Assembly (NCBI GenBank): GCA_001838165.1
Contig: KV835854.1
Span: forward strand, 1 to 64,000
Origin: Actinomyces sp. HMSC035G02
Lineage (GTDB): Bacteria > Actinomycetota > Actinomycetes > Actinomycetales > Actinomycetaceae
DNA: 64,000 nucleotides
Direction of reading: 5' to 3'
In this document: one piece after another, positions 26,746-35,479 of the stretch
How the letters are laid out: every line of letters starts with the position of its first letter
Numbering within the stretch: the first letter of the stretch is position 1
Made by a program: the position numbers and the translations under genes
Notes under the pieces: generated by a model
What the model saw: only the letters and a program-made list of their open reading frames with translations
What the model was told of the DNA's origin: nothing
The model's database searches: none

Positions 26746-27741
26746 ATGAAGTTAGCTGAGCTCTCCGAGGCACAGTTGGTGTCTCATTTCCGCGAGTCTT
26801 TTCCGCGCGGCGAGCGCACGATGATTGGCATTGGCGACGACTGCGCCCAGGTTGCGGCTCCCGAAGGATCATTCATCGTGACGACGGACGTCATGGTGGA
26901 GGACCAGCACTTTCACCTGTCGTGGTCGACCGGATACGAGGTCGGCGCGCGCGTGGCCGCTCAGAACCTCGCGGACATCGACGCGATGGGCGGGCGTCCC
27001 TCGGCGCTCGTCGCCTCTGTGGTTGCGCCCCGCGACATGGACGCGGACGTGTTCCTGGATGTTGTCCGAGGCCTCGGGGATCGCGCGCGAGAGGCTGGCG
27101 CGGGCGTCGTAGGCGGTGACCTGAGTGCGGGGGAGAAGCTCGTCATTTCGATTACGGCCTTCGGCTATTGCCCGGGGCCGGTGGTGCGCCGTGATGGCGC
27201 GTGCCCCGGTGACCTTGTGGCGGTGAGCGGTACCCTTGGATACTCCTATGCCGGCCTTGATCTCCTGGAGGGTGGGCACGTCGATCCGTCAGCGCGAGTA
27301 GATGAGCAGCTGGGCGATCTGGCTCCGTTTGTCGACACTTACCGCGCGCCGAGGCCTCCGCTGGGCTCCGGCGTGGCCGCCGCGGCTGCGGGTGCTCGCG
27401 CGATGATGGACCTGTCGGATGGGCCCGCGACGGACGCGGCGCGCATCGCCAAGGCGTCGGGTGTCGTTATCGAGTTTGACCGAGAGGCTATCGAGGCCGA
27501 GGCGTCTCACCTGGCTCCCGCAGCCCGCGTCTGCGCGGTCGATCCCGTGCGGTGGGTGCTTCAAGGGGGAGAGGAACACGGGATGATCGCCGTTTTCCCG
27601 CCGGATGCGGCGCTGCCCGACGGATTCCGCGTCGTCGGTGTGGTCCGCGCGTGCCTGGCCGATGAGGAACCGCAGGCGATGATGGATGGCGCGGTCCTGC
27701 GCGGGGCGTGGGATCATTTCTCGGCTGATTCCGTAGACTAG
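26746..27741 (+). CDS. thiL: Thiamine-monophosphate kinase ThiL
   Basis: 331 residues. Phosphorylates thiamine monophosphate to thiamine diphosphate with ATP. PurM-like fold: GIGDDCAQV and VTTDVMVEDQHFH bind Mg-ATP; AQNLADIDAMGG, VVGGDLSAG, MDLSDGPATDA and the C-terminal GGEEHGMIAVF are typical of ThiL. The ATG at 26746 fits the conserved N-terminus (LAELSEAQLVSHF); an upstream in-frame start lacks support. No other thiamine genes nearby. Confidence 0.94.
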   Translation: MKLAELSEAQLVSHFRESFPRGERTMIGIGDDCAQVAAPEGSFIVTTDVMVEDQHFHLSWSTGYEVGARVAAQNLADIDAMGGRPSALVASVVAPRDMDADVFLDVVRGLGDRAREAGAGVVGGDLSAGEKLVISITAFGYCPGPVVRRDGACPGDLVAVSGTLGYSYAGLDLLEGGHVDPSARVDEQLGDLAPFVDTYRAPRPPLGSGVAAAAAGARAMMDLSDGPATDAARIAKASGVVIEFDREAIEAEASHLAPAARVCAVDPVRWVLQGGEEHGMIAVFPPDAALPDGFRVVGVVRACLADEEPQAMMDGAVLRGAWDHFSADSVD

Positions 27742-27821
27742 TGTGATGTGGGCCGCTGGATTCTTTGTTTGTAGAAGGGGATGTGAAGCGGCTTGATGAC
27801 CAATGATTGGAGTACATCAGG

Positions 27822-28013
27822 ATGACCGACTTGACTGAGGGCACCCCGGCCTCGTCTCGACCGATGTCGCGCGTGGCGCGCAAGCTCGCAGAGTCGTCGG
27901 AGGAGATTCCGGCGACCGCTGGCCTGTCCCTGCCTGCGCTGCAGGGTGATGCCTGCGTGCCGCCGACGAAGGCCCTGCCCGTCGTTGAGATGGAAACTGA
28001 TAGCGACGACTGA
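27822..28013 (+). CDS. Small acidic-tailed ORF, unknown (63 residues)
   Basis: MTDLTEGTPASS at the start, a basic helix-prone stretch (residues 15-27), a Pro/Ala/Leu middle with a single Cys45 (GDACVPP) and an acidic end (ETDSDD). No membrane span or signal peptide. The ATG at 27822 has GGAG (27809-27812) nine bases upstream; a TTG at 27807 is possible. A strong terminator begins 20 bases after its stop and a separate promoter follows, so it is likely the last gene of a thiL transcript or a short one of its own. The layout (N-terminal charged part, short C-terminal part with a Cys) loosely recalls peptide precursors, but no modifying enzyme is nearby. Function unknown. Confidence 0.6.
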   Translation: MTDLTEGTPASSRPMSRVARKLAESSEEIPATAGLSLPALQGDACVPPTKALPVVEMETDSDD

Positions 28014-28033
28014 CACAGGGTCCTATACACCCG

Positions 28034-28067
28034 GTGCCCGTCCGTGTCTGCGGACGGGCACGGTTTA
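28034..28067 (+). terminator. Intrinsic terminator after the small ORF
   Basis: GTGCCCGTCCG (28034-28044), loop TGTCTG, CGGACGGGCAC (28051-28061): eleven perfect G-C-rich pairs, then GGTTTAT. It separates the thiL/small-ORF transcript from the following gene. Confidence 0.85.
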
Positions 28068-28086
28068 TCCGCAGTGTGATCGCTCT

Positions 28087-28115
28087 TTGACTATGGGCAT
28101 CTGTGGCGTGATACT
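28087..28115 (+). promoter_or_regulatory. Predicted sigma-A promoter for the first membrane-anchored paralog
   Basis: TTGACT (28087-28092), exactly 17 bases, GATACT (28110-28115). It lies just after a strong terminator and 88 bases before the gene start. One of the best promoter matches in the window. Confidence 0.75.
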
Positions 28116-28202
28116 GAGCACGCCTAAATGGCCGATTGTCCGGACACGCGGGGTGTGGCGCTGGCTCGGTCGTGGATTGTCAATGGGTGTGAGGAGCACA
28201 TG

Positions 28203-29324
28203 ATGGGCACTGAGAAGAACGAGTCGATGGACGCGCCGATTCCGGCTCCGCCGGCGGGGGTGAGCCCGGCGGTTGCTGGCAACGGTGGGGTGGCTTTCAC
28301 GCCGATGTCTGCGGCGGGTAGAAAGCGTGTGAAGCTGATTGGGATTCTGGTCGGTGTCCTCCTCGTGCTGGTGATCGCTGGTGTGGTGGCGATCAAGGTG
28401 GCCAATAGTTCTCGTACGCCCGAGGCGCAGGTGCGTCAGTACCTGGATCTGCTGGCCGCCGGTCATGCCAGTGCGGCCACGGCGATGGTCGATCCGGGCG
28501 TTCCGAACGATCAGCGAACCTTCCTCACTGACGGCGTCATGGCCTCGGCCCAGTCTCGCTTGGTCGTCGAAGATGTCGTTGCCGATAAGAACGATGAATC
28601 GAGCACGCGCTCGGTGACCGCGACTATGCAGGTCAACGGTGAGCGTTTCACGCACCAGTTCACTGTGACGAAAGCGAAGCCCACGATGGCGGTTCTGGAC
28701 AACTGGAGGGTCAAGGATGCTCTGGTGTCCGAGGTGAGTGTCGACGCCCAGGGATACGCCCAATTTACGGTCGGCGACGTGAGCGCCGATGCCCCTAAGA
28801 AGCAACTCATGGGGGAAGGGACAACGTTCTTCTTCTATCCGGGCGTGTACACGTTTACGCCGGTCGCGCCGAGCGAATACGTCGATGCCACTCCCGAGAC
28901 CGTTGCCGTACTCGATGTCGTCCATCGCGGCAATACCGACGGCGATGCGAGCGACGTGTCCCTGGTGGCTACTTATAACAATAATCTGAAGGATGCGGCG
29001 CTCGAGGCTGGCAAGGAGGTCATTGACTCGTGCGCGTCCATCCCGGGCAACCAGAACTCCGTGTGTCCCTTTGCGATTCAGAGCGATGCGCTCACCGCGG
29101 TTTCGGTGAAAACGATGCCCACATCCATGGAGCCGCTGAAGACAGACCCGGGAGCTTTCCAGGGGCACGTCACCTTCACGGCAACGTACTCGAACAAGTA
29201 CTACATGGAGGGAACGCGCGACGTGGATACCGCGCTGGTTCTCGATGTGCAGTTCGACAGCAACGGGCTCCTGAAGCTCGATCAGGATGGCAAGCCTGAC
29301 TTTAGGGTGTCCTTCGCCCTCTGA
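28203..29324 (+). CDS. Membrane-anchored extracytoplasmic protein, paralog 1
   Basis: 373 residues, no recognised family. A short Pro/Ala-rich cytoplasmic head ends in AFTPMSAAGRKRVK; a single span follows (about 45-67), then an extracytoplasmic region of about 300 residues beginning RTPEAQVRQYLDLLAAGHASAATAMVD-type sequence, which suggests an NTF2-like fold. FYPGVYTFTP recalls a loop of TcaA-like surface proteins. Two Cys (SCASIPG...CP) 11 apart may form a disulfide. I chose ATG 28203 because GAGGAG (28191-28196) is six bases before it; ATG 28200 is too close. It has its own promoter and terminator and a paralog directly downstream. Confidence 0.82.
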   Translation: MGTEKNESMDAPIPAPPAGVSPAVAGNGGVAFTPMSAAGRKRVKLIGILVGVLLVLVIAGVVAIKVANSSRTPEAQVRQYLDLLAAGHASAATAMVDPGVPNDQRTFLTDGVMASAQSRLVVEDVVADKNDESSTRSVTATMQVNGERFTHQFTVTKAKPTMAVLDNWRVKDALVSEVSVDAQGYAQFTVGDVSADAPKKQLMGEGTTFFFYPGVYTFTPVAPSEYVDATPETVAVLDVVHRGNTDGDASDVSLVATYNNNLKDAALEAGKEVIDSCASIPGNQNSVCPFAIQSDALTAVSVKTMPTSMEPLKTDPGAFQGHVTFTATYSNKYYMEGTRDVDTALVLDVQFDSNGLLKLDQDGKPDFRVSFAL

Positions 29325-29346
29325 TAGTTGGCCGTCACACACTATC

Positions 29347-29386
29347 CGTGTGGTGCTTGTCCGCTGGTGTGGACGGGCACCACACG
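29347..29386 (+). terminator. Terminator after paralog 1
   Basis: A 16-pair stem (29347-29362 with 29371-29386) with two G-T wobbles and an eight-base loop, followed by TCTGTTAT. It cleanly ends the first paralog, so the two paralogs are separate transcripts. Confidence 0.85.
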
Positions 29387-29440
29387 TCTGTTATCCGATG
29401 CCGACTGGGACTCGGTGTCTGGTGCGATGAGCGCGTGTCC

Positions 29441-29468
29441 TTGAGGTGCCATGACGCTATGGGATATT
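29441..29468 (+). promoter_or_regulatory. Predicted promoter for paralog 2
   Basis: TTGAGG (29441-29446), 16 bases, GATATT (29463-29468). The -10 region overlaps GGGATAT (29461-29467), whose reverse complement ATATCCC lies at 29499-29505; this widely spaced inverted repeat could be a regulator site. Confidence 0.5.
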
Positions 29469-29546
29469 GTCGAGTTCGTATCCGTTGATCCCTGCGTTAT
29501 ATCCCAGACGCGCAGATCGGCGACGCCAGCACAGTGAGGAGAAGCG

Positions 29547-30740
29547 ATGGAACCGCATGCTAGCGATGTGAGGCAGGGGATGAGCGTCCCACCTGCCGCT
29601 CCTGAACGTAATCCGCAGGTGCCCCCGCCCCCGGCCCCTTCCCAGTCCCCGACGCCTCCGCCCGCTCCGAGCCCCCAGAATGTGGCCGTTCAGGCTGTCG
29701 CAGTCCCGCAGGCGGGCGTGACCTTCACGCCGATGTCGGACAAGAGTCGCCGTCGCATTAAGCGCATCGTCGTGGGCGTGGTTGCCCTCGTTGTTCTCGG
29801 GGTTGTTGCAACAGTGGCCCTGACGATCGCGAACTGGACGCGCACGCCCGAGGCGAAGGTTCGCCAGTACCTTGATCTTCTCGCGGACGGCAAGGCCAGC
29901 GCTGCGACGGCGATGGTTGATCCGGGGCTGCCCAACGACCAGCGAGGCTTCCTCTCCGACGAGGTCATGGCCTCGTCGAGTGCCCGCATCGAGGTGGAGG
30001 ACGTGACCGCGGACGATGCGGAGCGCTCGAAGGAACGCGTGGTGACGGCGACGATGCGCCTCGACGGCGAACGCTTCACGCGTTCCTTCCGTGTCACTGA
30101 GGCGAAGAAAACCTTTGGTCTTCTGAAGAACTGGAAGATCCAGGATGCGATGGTCGCTCGCGTGGACGTGCAGGCAGACAACGTCACGCACTTCTCGATC
30201 GGCGGCGAAAAGATGTCGGTCGCGACGCTGAAGGAAGCCCCGAGCAGCTCCATCGTGCTCTACCCGGGCGTCTACACCTTCACCCCGGAGGAGACGGGCG
30301 AGTACATCGACGCTGCGCCCAAGACCATCTCGGTCAAGGCGGCAACGGGGTACGACAGCTCCTACTACGGTGGAACGGTCGAACTGAAGGGCACCTACAA
30401 CGACAAGATGGCTGCCGCCGCGCTCGATGCTGCGGCTGCGCTCACGAACTCGTGCGCGACCGTTCCGGGCAACATCGACTCGGCGTGCCCGAGCGCTGTG
30501 CAGTCCCGGACCCTGGCCCTCCTGCAGGTCAAGACGATGCCCACGGCCATGAAGGCCACAACGGACGAAGGTGGCGTGTACACCGGTGAGGCAACGTTCA
30601 CGATCCAGGGCATGGAGAGCTGGGATAAGCAGCGTGACGTGACGTCTCGCGTGACTGCGACGGTGAAGACCGACAAGGATGGAAATCTCGAGTTGGATGC
30701 GTCGGGCAAGCCGCAGTTCGAGGTTCGCTTCGGCTACTAA
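29547..30740 (+). CDS. Membrane-anchored extracytoplasmic protein, paralog 2
   Basis: 397 residues; paralog of the preceding gene. The cytoplasmic head is longer and Pro-rich (residues 15-45, PPPPAPSQSP-type), ends in TFTPMSDKSRRRIKR, then one span (about 74-96). The outer region shares WTRTPEAKVRQYLDLLADG, NDQR.FL, the NW...DA.V core, YPGVYTFTP, SCATVPG...CP and VKTMPTAM with paralog 1, and both end in LDASGKPQFEVRF-like sequence. ATG 29547 follows GAGGAG. The parallel conservation of outer motifs against a free cytoplasmic head suggests the outer domain is functional. Family and role unknown; a duplicated surface sensor or binding protein is only a guess. Confidence 0.85.
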   Translation: MEPHASDVRQGMSVPPAAPERNPQVPPPPAPSQSPTPPPAPSPQNVAVQAVAVPQAGVTFTPMSDKSRRRIKRIVVGVVALVVLGVVATVALTIANWTRTPEAKVRQYLDLLADGKASAATAMVDPGLPNDQRGFLSDEVMASSSARIEVEDVTADDAERSKERVVTATMRLDGERFTRSFRVTEAKKTFGLLKNWKIQDAMVARVDVQADNVTHFSIGGEKMSVATLKEAPSSSIVLYPGVYTFTPEETGEYIDAAPKTISVKAATGYDSSYYGGTVELKGTYNDKMAAAALDAAAALTNSCATVPGNIDSACPSAVQSRTLALLQVKTMPTAMKATTDEGGVYTGEATFTIQGMESWDKQRDVTSRVTATVKTDKDGNLELDASGKPQFEVRFGY

Positions 30741-30763
30741 GGCCTCGAATGGGACCATTGACG

Positions 30764-30807
30764 CACCGGGTATGCGGACTCGACGAAAGAAGTTCGCATA
30801 CCCGGTG
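30764..30807. terminator. 17-bp hairpin after paralog 2
   Basis: Stem 30764-30780 with 30791-30807 (one G-T wobble) and a ten-base loop. No T-tract follows, but the stem is long and directly after the stop codon, so it probably ends the transcript. Confidence 0.65.
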
Positions 30808-30827
30808 GCGCACAGACGGTTGCACGC

Positions 30828-30833
30828 TATGAT
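30828..30833 (+). promoter_or_regulatory. -10 element for the TetR gene
   Basis: TATGAT (30828-30833), 43 bases before the TetR start. No convincing -35, so an activator or extended contacts may be needed. CTGTCACAG (30851-30859), a short palindrome, lies just downstream and could be an autorepressor site. Confidence 0.4.
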
Positions 30834-30876
30834 GGGTTGTTGGTAACTCTGTCACAGTGAACATGGAGCAGCCCGC

Positions 30877-31524
30877 ATGAGCAACGATGCTAAGGCAACG
30901 AGCACCCGTCGGCCCGGCCGTCCGAAGGCCGGTAGCGAGGATAAGAAGGCGCGCATCCTGTCGGAGGCACTCACCCTTTTCTCGACGCAGGGCTACGTGG
31001 CAACCTCGCTTGCAGACATCGCGCGCGCCTCCGATATTTCAAAGGCGGGGCTCCTGCATCACTACTCTTCGAAGGATCAGCTGCTCGCCGCGGTGCTAGA
31101 CGAGCGTGACCGCCGCATCGTCAGTCGACTCCCGCGCCCCGAGGAGGGGGCCGAGGCCGCGCTGGACGCCTGGGTGGACATGGTGGCACACAATCAGCGC
31201 CATCCCGACGGAGTGGCGCTCTACACGGCGATGTCGGCAGCCGTCATCGATTCGAAGCATCAGGCGCATCCGTGGTTTCGCGAGCACCTGATCGGTGCGA
31301 TTTCCTACCTCGTTGAGGCTTTCGAGCACGGCAAGACCACGGGTGAGGTACGTGAGAACGCTCCGAGTGAGCAGATCGCGCGCCGCCTCGTGGCAATTTC
31401 GGATGGGCTTCAGGTCCAGTGGCTCTGCTCGCGCGCGGACGGTGGGCGTGCGCTCAACATGCACGAGGTCATGGCTGGTGTCGCCGTCGATATGAAGGAG
31501 CGGTGGCTCGTTCGCGCTGAGTGA
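30877..31524 (+). CDS. TetR-family transcriptional regulator
   Basis: 215 residues. A basic N-terminal tail, then a TetR DNA-binding domain at about residues 25-70: ARILSEALTLFSTQGYVATSLADIARASDISKAGLLHHYSSKDQLLAAVL, written here in part as ILSEALTLF and GLLHHYSSK. The remaining helices form the ligand and dimer domain. GGAG before the ATG. It stands alone between the paralog pair and putA on the same strand. Its targets could be itself, the paralogs or putA; gene order alone does not decide. Confidence 0.92.
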   Translation: MSNDAKATSTRRPGRPKAGSEDKKARILSEALTLFSTQGYVATSLADIARASDISKAGLLHHYSSKDQLLAAVLDERDRRIVSRLPRPEEGAEAALDAWVDMVAHNQRHPDGVALYTAMSAAVIDSKHQAHPWFREHLIGAISYLVEAFEHGKTTGEVRENAPSEQIARRLVAISDGLQVQWLCSRADGGRALNMHEVMAGVAVDMKERWLVRAE

Positions 31525-31793
31525 GGCGGGATGTCGTCGCGTAGGGCGATGACGCTCGTGTGAGAAGCGACACTTGGAATATGACTTTGTGGGCGTTTTG
31601 CGCGATTCGGGGCTTAGGTCCCTTGATGGATCGTATCGGCGTCCTGTGATGCCCGCACAGGCAGGCTTGACGCGCGTTACGATGGACAAACCAGCATCCT
31701 TCACAACGTCGGGAGTTGTGCTGAGCGTGTCCAGCGTTGACGCCCCACGCGAGGCCGATAAACCGTCGCACATCCACGCCTGGAGGTCTACGC
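31525..31793 (+). promoter_or_regulatory. putA upstream region
   Basis: 269 bases without a gene. I see no strong -35/-10 pair. CACAAC (31702-31707) and GTTGTG (31715-31720) form a six-pair inverted repeat with a seven-base spacer 74-92 bases before putA, a possible operator. Confidence 0.35.
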
Positions 31794-34700
31794 ATGGCGA
31801 ACGCCGCTGTTCCCACCCCGTCCCACCACGACACCAATGCTCGACGCTGTCCCGATGACCTATGGGCCTTGGGGGAGCGGGCGGTCATCCGCGCCCGCCG
31901 CTGGGCCGATGAATCGGCGTGTGAGCCCACGCCGCGCTCGGCCAAGCTCCTGTCCCGCATCCTCGCCGACCCGGACGGACTTACTTTCACGACCCGATTC
32001 GTTGACGACGTCGTGCGCCCCGCGGACCTGGACGTTGCCAGCGCGGCCATGAAGCGCCTGTCGGCCGGCCGAAAGAACTTCCTGCCCCCGGCTCTGGCCG
32101 CGGCGATGGGTCTCGGCTCGACCGCTTCGCTCCTCGCTCCTCGTACGGTGACAGCGGTGGCCCGGCGCGTATTCCGCGAGATCGTCGGCGACCTCGTCGT
32201 CGATGCGACCGACAAGGGCCTGGGACCCGCGCTTGCCCGCCTGCGCAAGGGCGGCAACCGTCTGAACGTGAACCTCCTCGGTGAGGCCGTTCTCGGTGAG
32301 AAGGAAGCATCTCACCGCCTGGCCGAGGTCTCTCGCCTCGTGACCCGCGAGGACGTCGACTACGTGTCCATCAAGGTCTCCGCGGTGACAGGCCCCCACA
32401 ACCCGTGGGGCTTCGAGGGGGTCGTCGACCACGGCGTGAGCGCGCTCCTGCCGCTCTACCGCCTCGCTCGCGACAACGGGACGTTCCTGAACCTCGACAT
32501 GGAGGATTACAAGGACCTCGACCTGACGATCGCGGTGTTCACCGCGATCCTCGACCAGCCGGACATGCGCGGTTACGAGGCCGGCATCGTTCTCCAGGCC
32601 TACCTGCCCGATTCGCTCGGTGCTCTCCAGCGTCTCCAGGAGTGGGCGAGCGCACGCGTGGACGCGGGAGGTTCGCGCATCAAGGTCCGCATCGTCAAGG
32701 GCGCGAACCTGTCCATGGAGAAGGTGGACGCCGAGATTCACGGCTGGGAGCTGACGACCTGGCCATCCAAGCAGGCCACCGACACCAACTACAAGCGGAT
32801 GCTGAGCTGGGCGATGACGCCCGAGCGCACCCGCGCGATTCGTCTGGGAGTGGCCGGACAGAACGTCTTTGATATTGCTTTTGCCTACGAGCTGCGGGCA
32901 GCGCGAGGCGTCGAGGACAGCGTCGAATTCGAGATGCTCTCCGGCATGGCAACCGGCATCCAAGAGGTCGTGCGTCGCGATGTCGGCTCCCTCCTCCTGT
33001 ACGTCCCGGTCGTCAACCCCCGAGAGTTCGACGTCGCCATCTCCTACCTGGTGCGCCGCCTGGAAGAGAACGCTGCGCCCGAAAACTTCATGTCCGGCGT
33101 CTTCGATATCGCCACGAACGAGGACGTCTTCGCCCGCGAGCGCGACCGATTCCTCGCGGCTTTGTCCGACGTCGATCCGGACGCTCCGCTTCCCGTTCCC
33201 AACCGCGTCCAGGATCGTCTGGCCGAGCGCGACGCCGGGGTGGGCGCCGAGCAGGGGAGCCTCGCCGAGCGTGCGCGTCGTCCCTTCGCCTCCGAGCCGG
33301 ATTCAGATCCCGCCCTCGCCGCCAATCGGCAGTGGGCCCGTGAGATTGCTGCGGCAATCCCGGCCTCGACGCGGGGCATCGAAGCCGTGCGTGCCGGCGC
33401 GCAGGCACTCTCCTCGAACGAGGCGGTTGACGCTCTCGTCGAGGCGAGCACCAAGGCGGCGCACGCCTGGCAGGCCCTGACCCCCGAGGAGCGTGCAGCC
33501 GCACTGCATCGCGTCGGCGATGTTCTTGCCGCGCGTCGGGGCGAGCTCATCGAGGTCGCCGGATCTGAGGCCGGCAAGACCATCGATCAGGCCGATCCTG
33601 AGGTGAGTGAAGCGATCGACTTCTGTCATCACTACGCACAGGCCTCGTTGCAGCTCGCCGATGAGACGTACATGGCGGGTGCGCGATTCGTGCCCGTGGA
33701 CGTCACTGTCGTTGCCTCGCCGTGGAACTTCCCCGTGGCTATCCCCGTGGGTGGGGTCGCCGCGGCGCTGGCGGCGGGTAGCGCGGTGATCCTCAAGCCG
33801 GCCCCTCCGGCCAAGCGTTGCGCCGCGGAGCTCGTCGCGGCTTTCCACGAGGCCGGGGTTCCCCGCGATCTGGTAGCCTTCGCCCCGCTCGAGGACGGGG
33901 ACGTGTCGCGCTACCTGGTGACCCACGAGGGCGTCGATCGTGTCATCCTGACGGGATCGTACGACACGGCGCGTCTCTTCCGTTCGTGGAAGCCAGACAT
34001 GCACCTGCTGGGTGAGACCAGCGGCAAGAATGCCATCATCGTCACGCCGTCCGCTGACCCCGATCTGGCGGTGCGCGACATCGTTCATTCGGCCTTCGCG
34101 CACGCGGGACAAAAGTGCTCGGCGTCCTCCCTGCTGATCCTCGTCGGATCCGCGGGACGCTCGAGTCGCATCGCCCGCCAGCTCGTGGATGCGGCCGCCT
34201 CGCTGCGCGTGGGCCTGCCCGCGTCCCTGGACTCGCAGGTCGGTCCCGTCGTCGTGCCCGACGACGAGAAGGCCGTGCGAGGCCTGACCACCCTGGGCGA
34301 GGGTGAGCACTGGGTGCTCGAGCCCCGGTACCTGGGCGATGGGCTGTGGACCCCCGGTGTCCGTGCGGGTGTGGTGCCCGGTAGCGAGTTCCACCTCACC
34401 GAGTACTTCGCCCCCGTCCTCGGCGTCATGCGCGTCGATACCCTCGAGGACGCGATCGAGGCCGTCAACGAGGTCGACTACGGACTGACCTCCGGCCTCC
34501 ACACGCTCGACACGGATGAGCTGGCCACCTGGCTGGAGGGCATCGAGGCTGGCAACCTCTACGTCAACCGTGGCATTACCGGCGCGATCGTCCGCCGCCA
34601 GCCTTTTGGCGGCTGGAAGCGCTCCGCGATCGGCTCGACGACGAAGGCCGGTGGCCCCTCGTACCTGCTGGGCCTGGGCGAGGTTGAGCCTGCCCGCGAG

Positions 34701-35357
34701 ACGAGCGTGGGGGCCTCCGGTGCTCCCGCGGAGGCGCTCGATCCGAGTGTGCTCGCCCTGTGCCAAGCGGCCGGGCCTCACCTGAGCGCGGATGATGCGG
34801 CCGAACTGAGTCGTGCGGTCACCGCGGACGGCGCTGCCTGGGCATCCGAATATGGGGCGAACCGCGACGTCACCGGCATGACCTGCGAGCGTAATGTCCT
34901 GCGCTACCGTCCCACGCCGGTCCTCGTGCGTGCCGGAAGCGGGACTGCCCTTGTCGATACCGTGCGCGCGCTTGCGGCGGGCATCCTCGCGGGCGGACCC
35001 ATCGGACTATCCGTCGCCGACGAGCTTCCGGCTAGCGTCCGGGAGCTGCTGGAGGGCTGGGGTATCGAGGTAACGGTCGAAGACGCGCACTCGTGGGATT
35101 CTCGCCTGGCGATGGTGGCGAACTCCGGTGGCCTGGGCATGCGCGTGCGTGTCCTCGGTCCGCGCGATGAAAGCTCGCAGCAGCGCTGGGCGGACGCGAC
35201 CCGCGCGAGCGGCGGCAGCCCTGACGTCGCCTTGTACACGGGTGCCGTCACGGCGTGGCCGCACTCGGAGCTACTGCCGTTCCTGCGCGAGCAGGCGGTC
35301 TCGATCACGAACCACCGTTTCGGTACCCCGCTCGACCTGGCTGCGGATCTCCTCTGA
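31794..35357 (+). CDS. putA: Bifunctional proline dehydrogenase / P5C dehydrogenase PutA
   Basis: 1187 residues. Oxidises proline to glutamate in two steps: an FAD-dependent proline dehydrogenase barrel (about residues 100-470; NLDMEDYKDLDLT, IRIVKGAN-type motif, DIAFAYELRA) and an NAD-dependent aldehyde dehydrogenase (about 500-980; ASPWNFPVAIP, Glu741 in LGETSGK, catalytic Cys775 in GQKCSAS, EYFAPVLGVMR). About 190 residues follow the dehydrogenase core and may cap the tunnel or tetramerise. The N-terminal ribbon-helix-helix repressor domain of enteric PutA is missing, so control must come from elsewhere. ATG 31794 has TGGAGG seven bases upstream. Confidence 0.94.
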   Translation: MANAAVPTPSHHDTNARRCPDDLWALGERAVIRARRWADESACEPTPRSAKLLSRILADPDGLTFTTRFVDDVVRPADLDVASAAMKRLSAGRKNFLPPALAAAMGLGSTASLLAPRTVTAVARRVFREIVGDLVVDATDKGLGPALARLRKGGNRLNVNLLGEAVLGEKEASHRLAEVSRLVTREDVDYVSIKVSAVTGPHNPWGFEGVVDHGVSALLPLYRLARDNGTFLNLDMEDYKDLDLTIAVFTAILDQPDMRGYEAGIVLQAYLPDSLGALQRLQEWASARVDAGGSRIKVRIVKGANLSMEKVDAEIHGWELTTWPSKQATDTNYKRMLSWAMTPERTRAIRLGVAGQNVFDIAFAYELRAARGVEDSVEFEMLSGMATGIQEVVRRDVGSLLLYVPVVNPREFDVAISYLVRRLEENAAPENFMSGVFDIATNEDVFARERDRFLAALSDVDPDAPLPVPNRVQDRLAERDAGVGAEQGSLAERARRPFASEPDSDPALAANRQWAREIAAAIPASTRGIEAVRAGAQALSSNEAVDALVEASTKAAHAWQALTPEERAAALHRVGDVLAARRGELIEVAGSEAGKTIDQADPEVSEAIDFCHHYAQASLQLADETYMAGARFVPVDVTVVASPWNFPVAIPVGGVAAALAAGSAVILKPAPPAKRCAAELVAAFHEAGVPRDLVAFAPLEDGDVSRYLVTHEGVDRVILTGSYDTARLFRSWKPDMHLLGETSGKNAIIVTPSADPDLAVRDIVHSAFAHAGQKCSASSLLILVGSAGRSSRIARQLVDAAASLRVGLPASLDSQVGPVVVPDDEKAVRGLTTLGEGEHWVLEPRYLGDGLWTPGVRAGVVPGSEFHLTEYFAPVLGVMRVDTLEDAIEAVNEVDYGLTSGLHTLDTDELATWLEGIEAGNLYVNRGITGAIVRRQPFGGWKRSAIGSTTKAGGPSYLLGLGEVEPARETSVGASGAPAEALDPSVLALCQAAGPHLSADDAAELSRAVTADGAAWASEYGANRDVTGMTCERNVLRYRPTPVLVRAGSGTALVDTVRALAAGILAGGPIGLSVADELPASVRELLEGWGIEVTVEDAHSWDSRLAMVANSGGLGMRVRVLGPRDESSQQRWADATRASGGSPDVALYTGAVTAWPHSELLPFLREQAVSITNHRFGTPLDLAADLL

Positions 35358-35405
35358 GCCTCGCCTCCTGAGAGCGCACGGGGAATCCGGACGTACAAGG
35401 GACGC

Positions 35406-35440
35406 GTCAGCGCCCGCGACTTCTCGTCGCGGGCGCTGAC
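35406..35440 (+). terminator. 15-bp perfect hairpin after putA
   Basis: Stem 35406-35420 with 35426-35440, loop TTCTC, all pairs matched, no T-tract after it. Placed 49 bases past the putA stop. Confidence 0.7.
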
Positions 35441-35479
35441 CCGTACGCGCGGGCGACAACGGACGGGGAGTGGATGATA

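Noticed and set aside
31525..31793. A gene between the TetR regulator and putA
   Set aside because: Short frames here have no ribosome site or recognisable sequence; treated as a control region.
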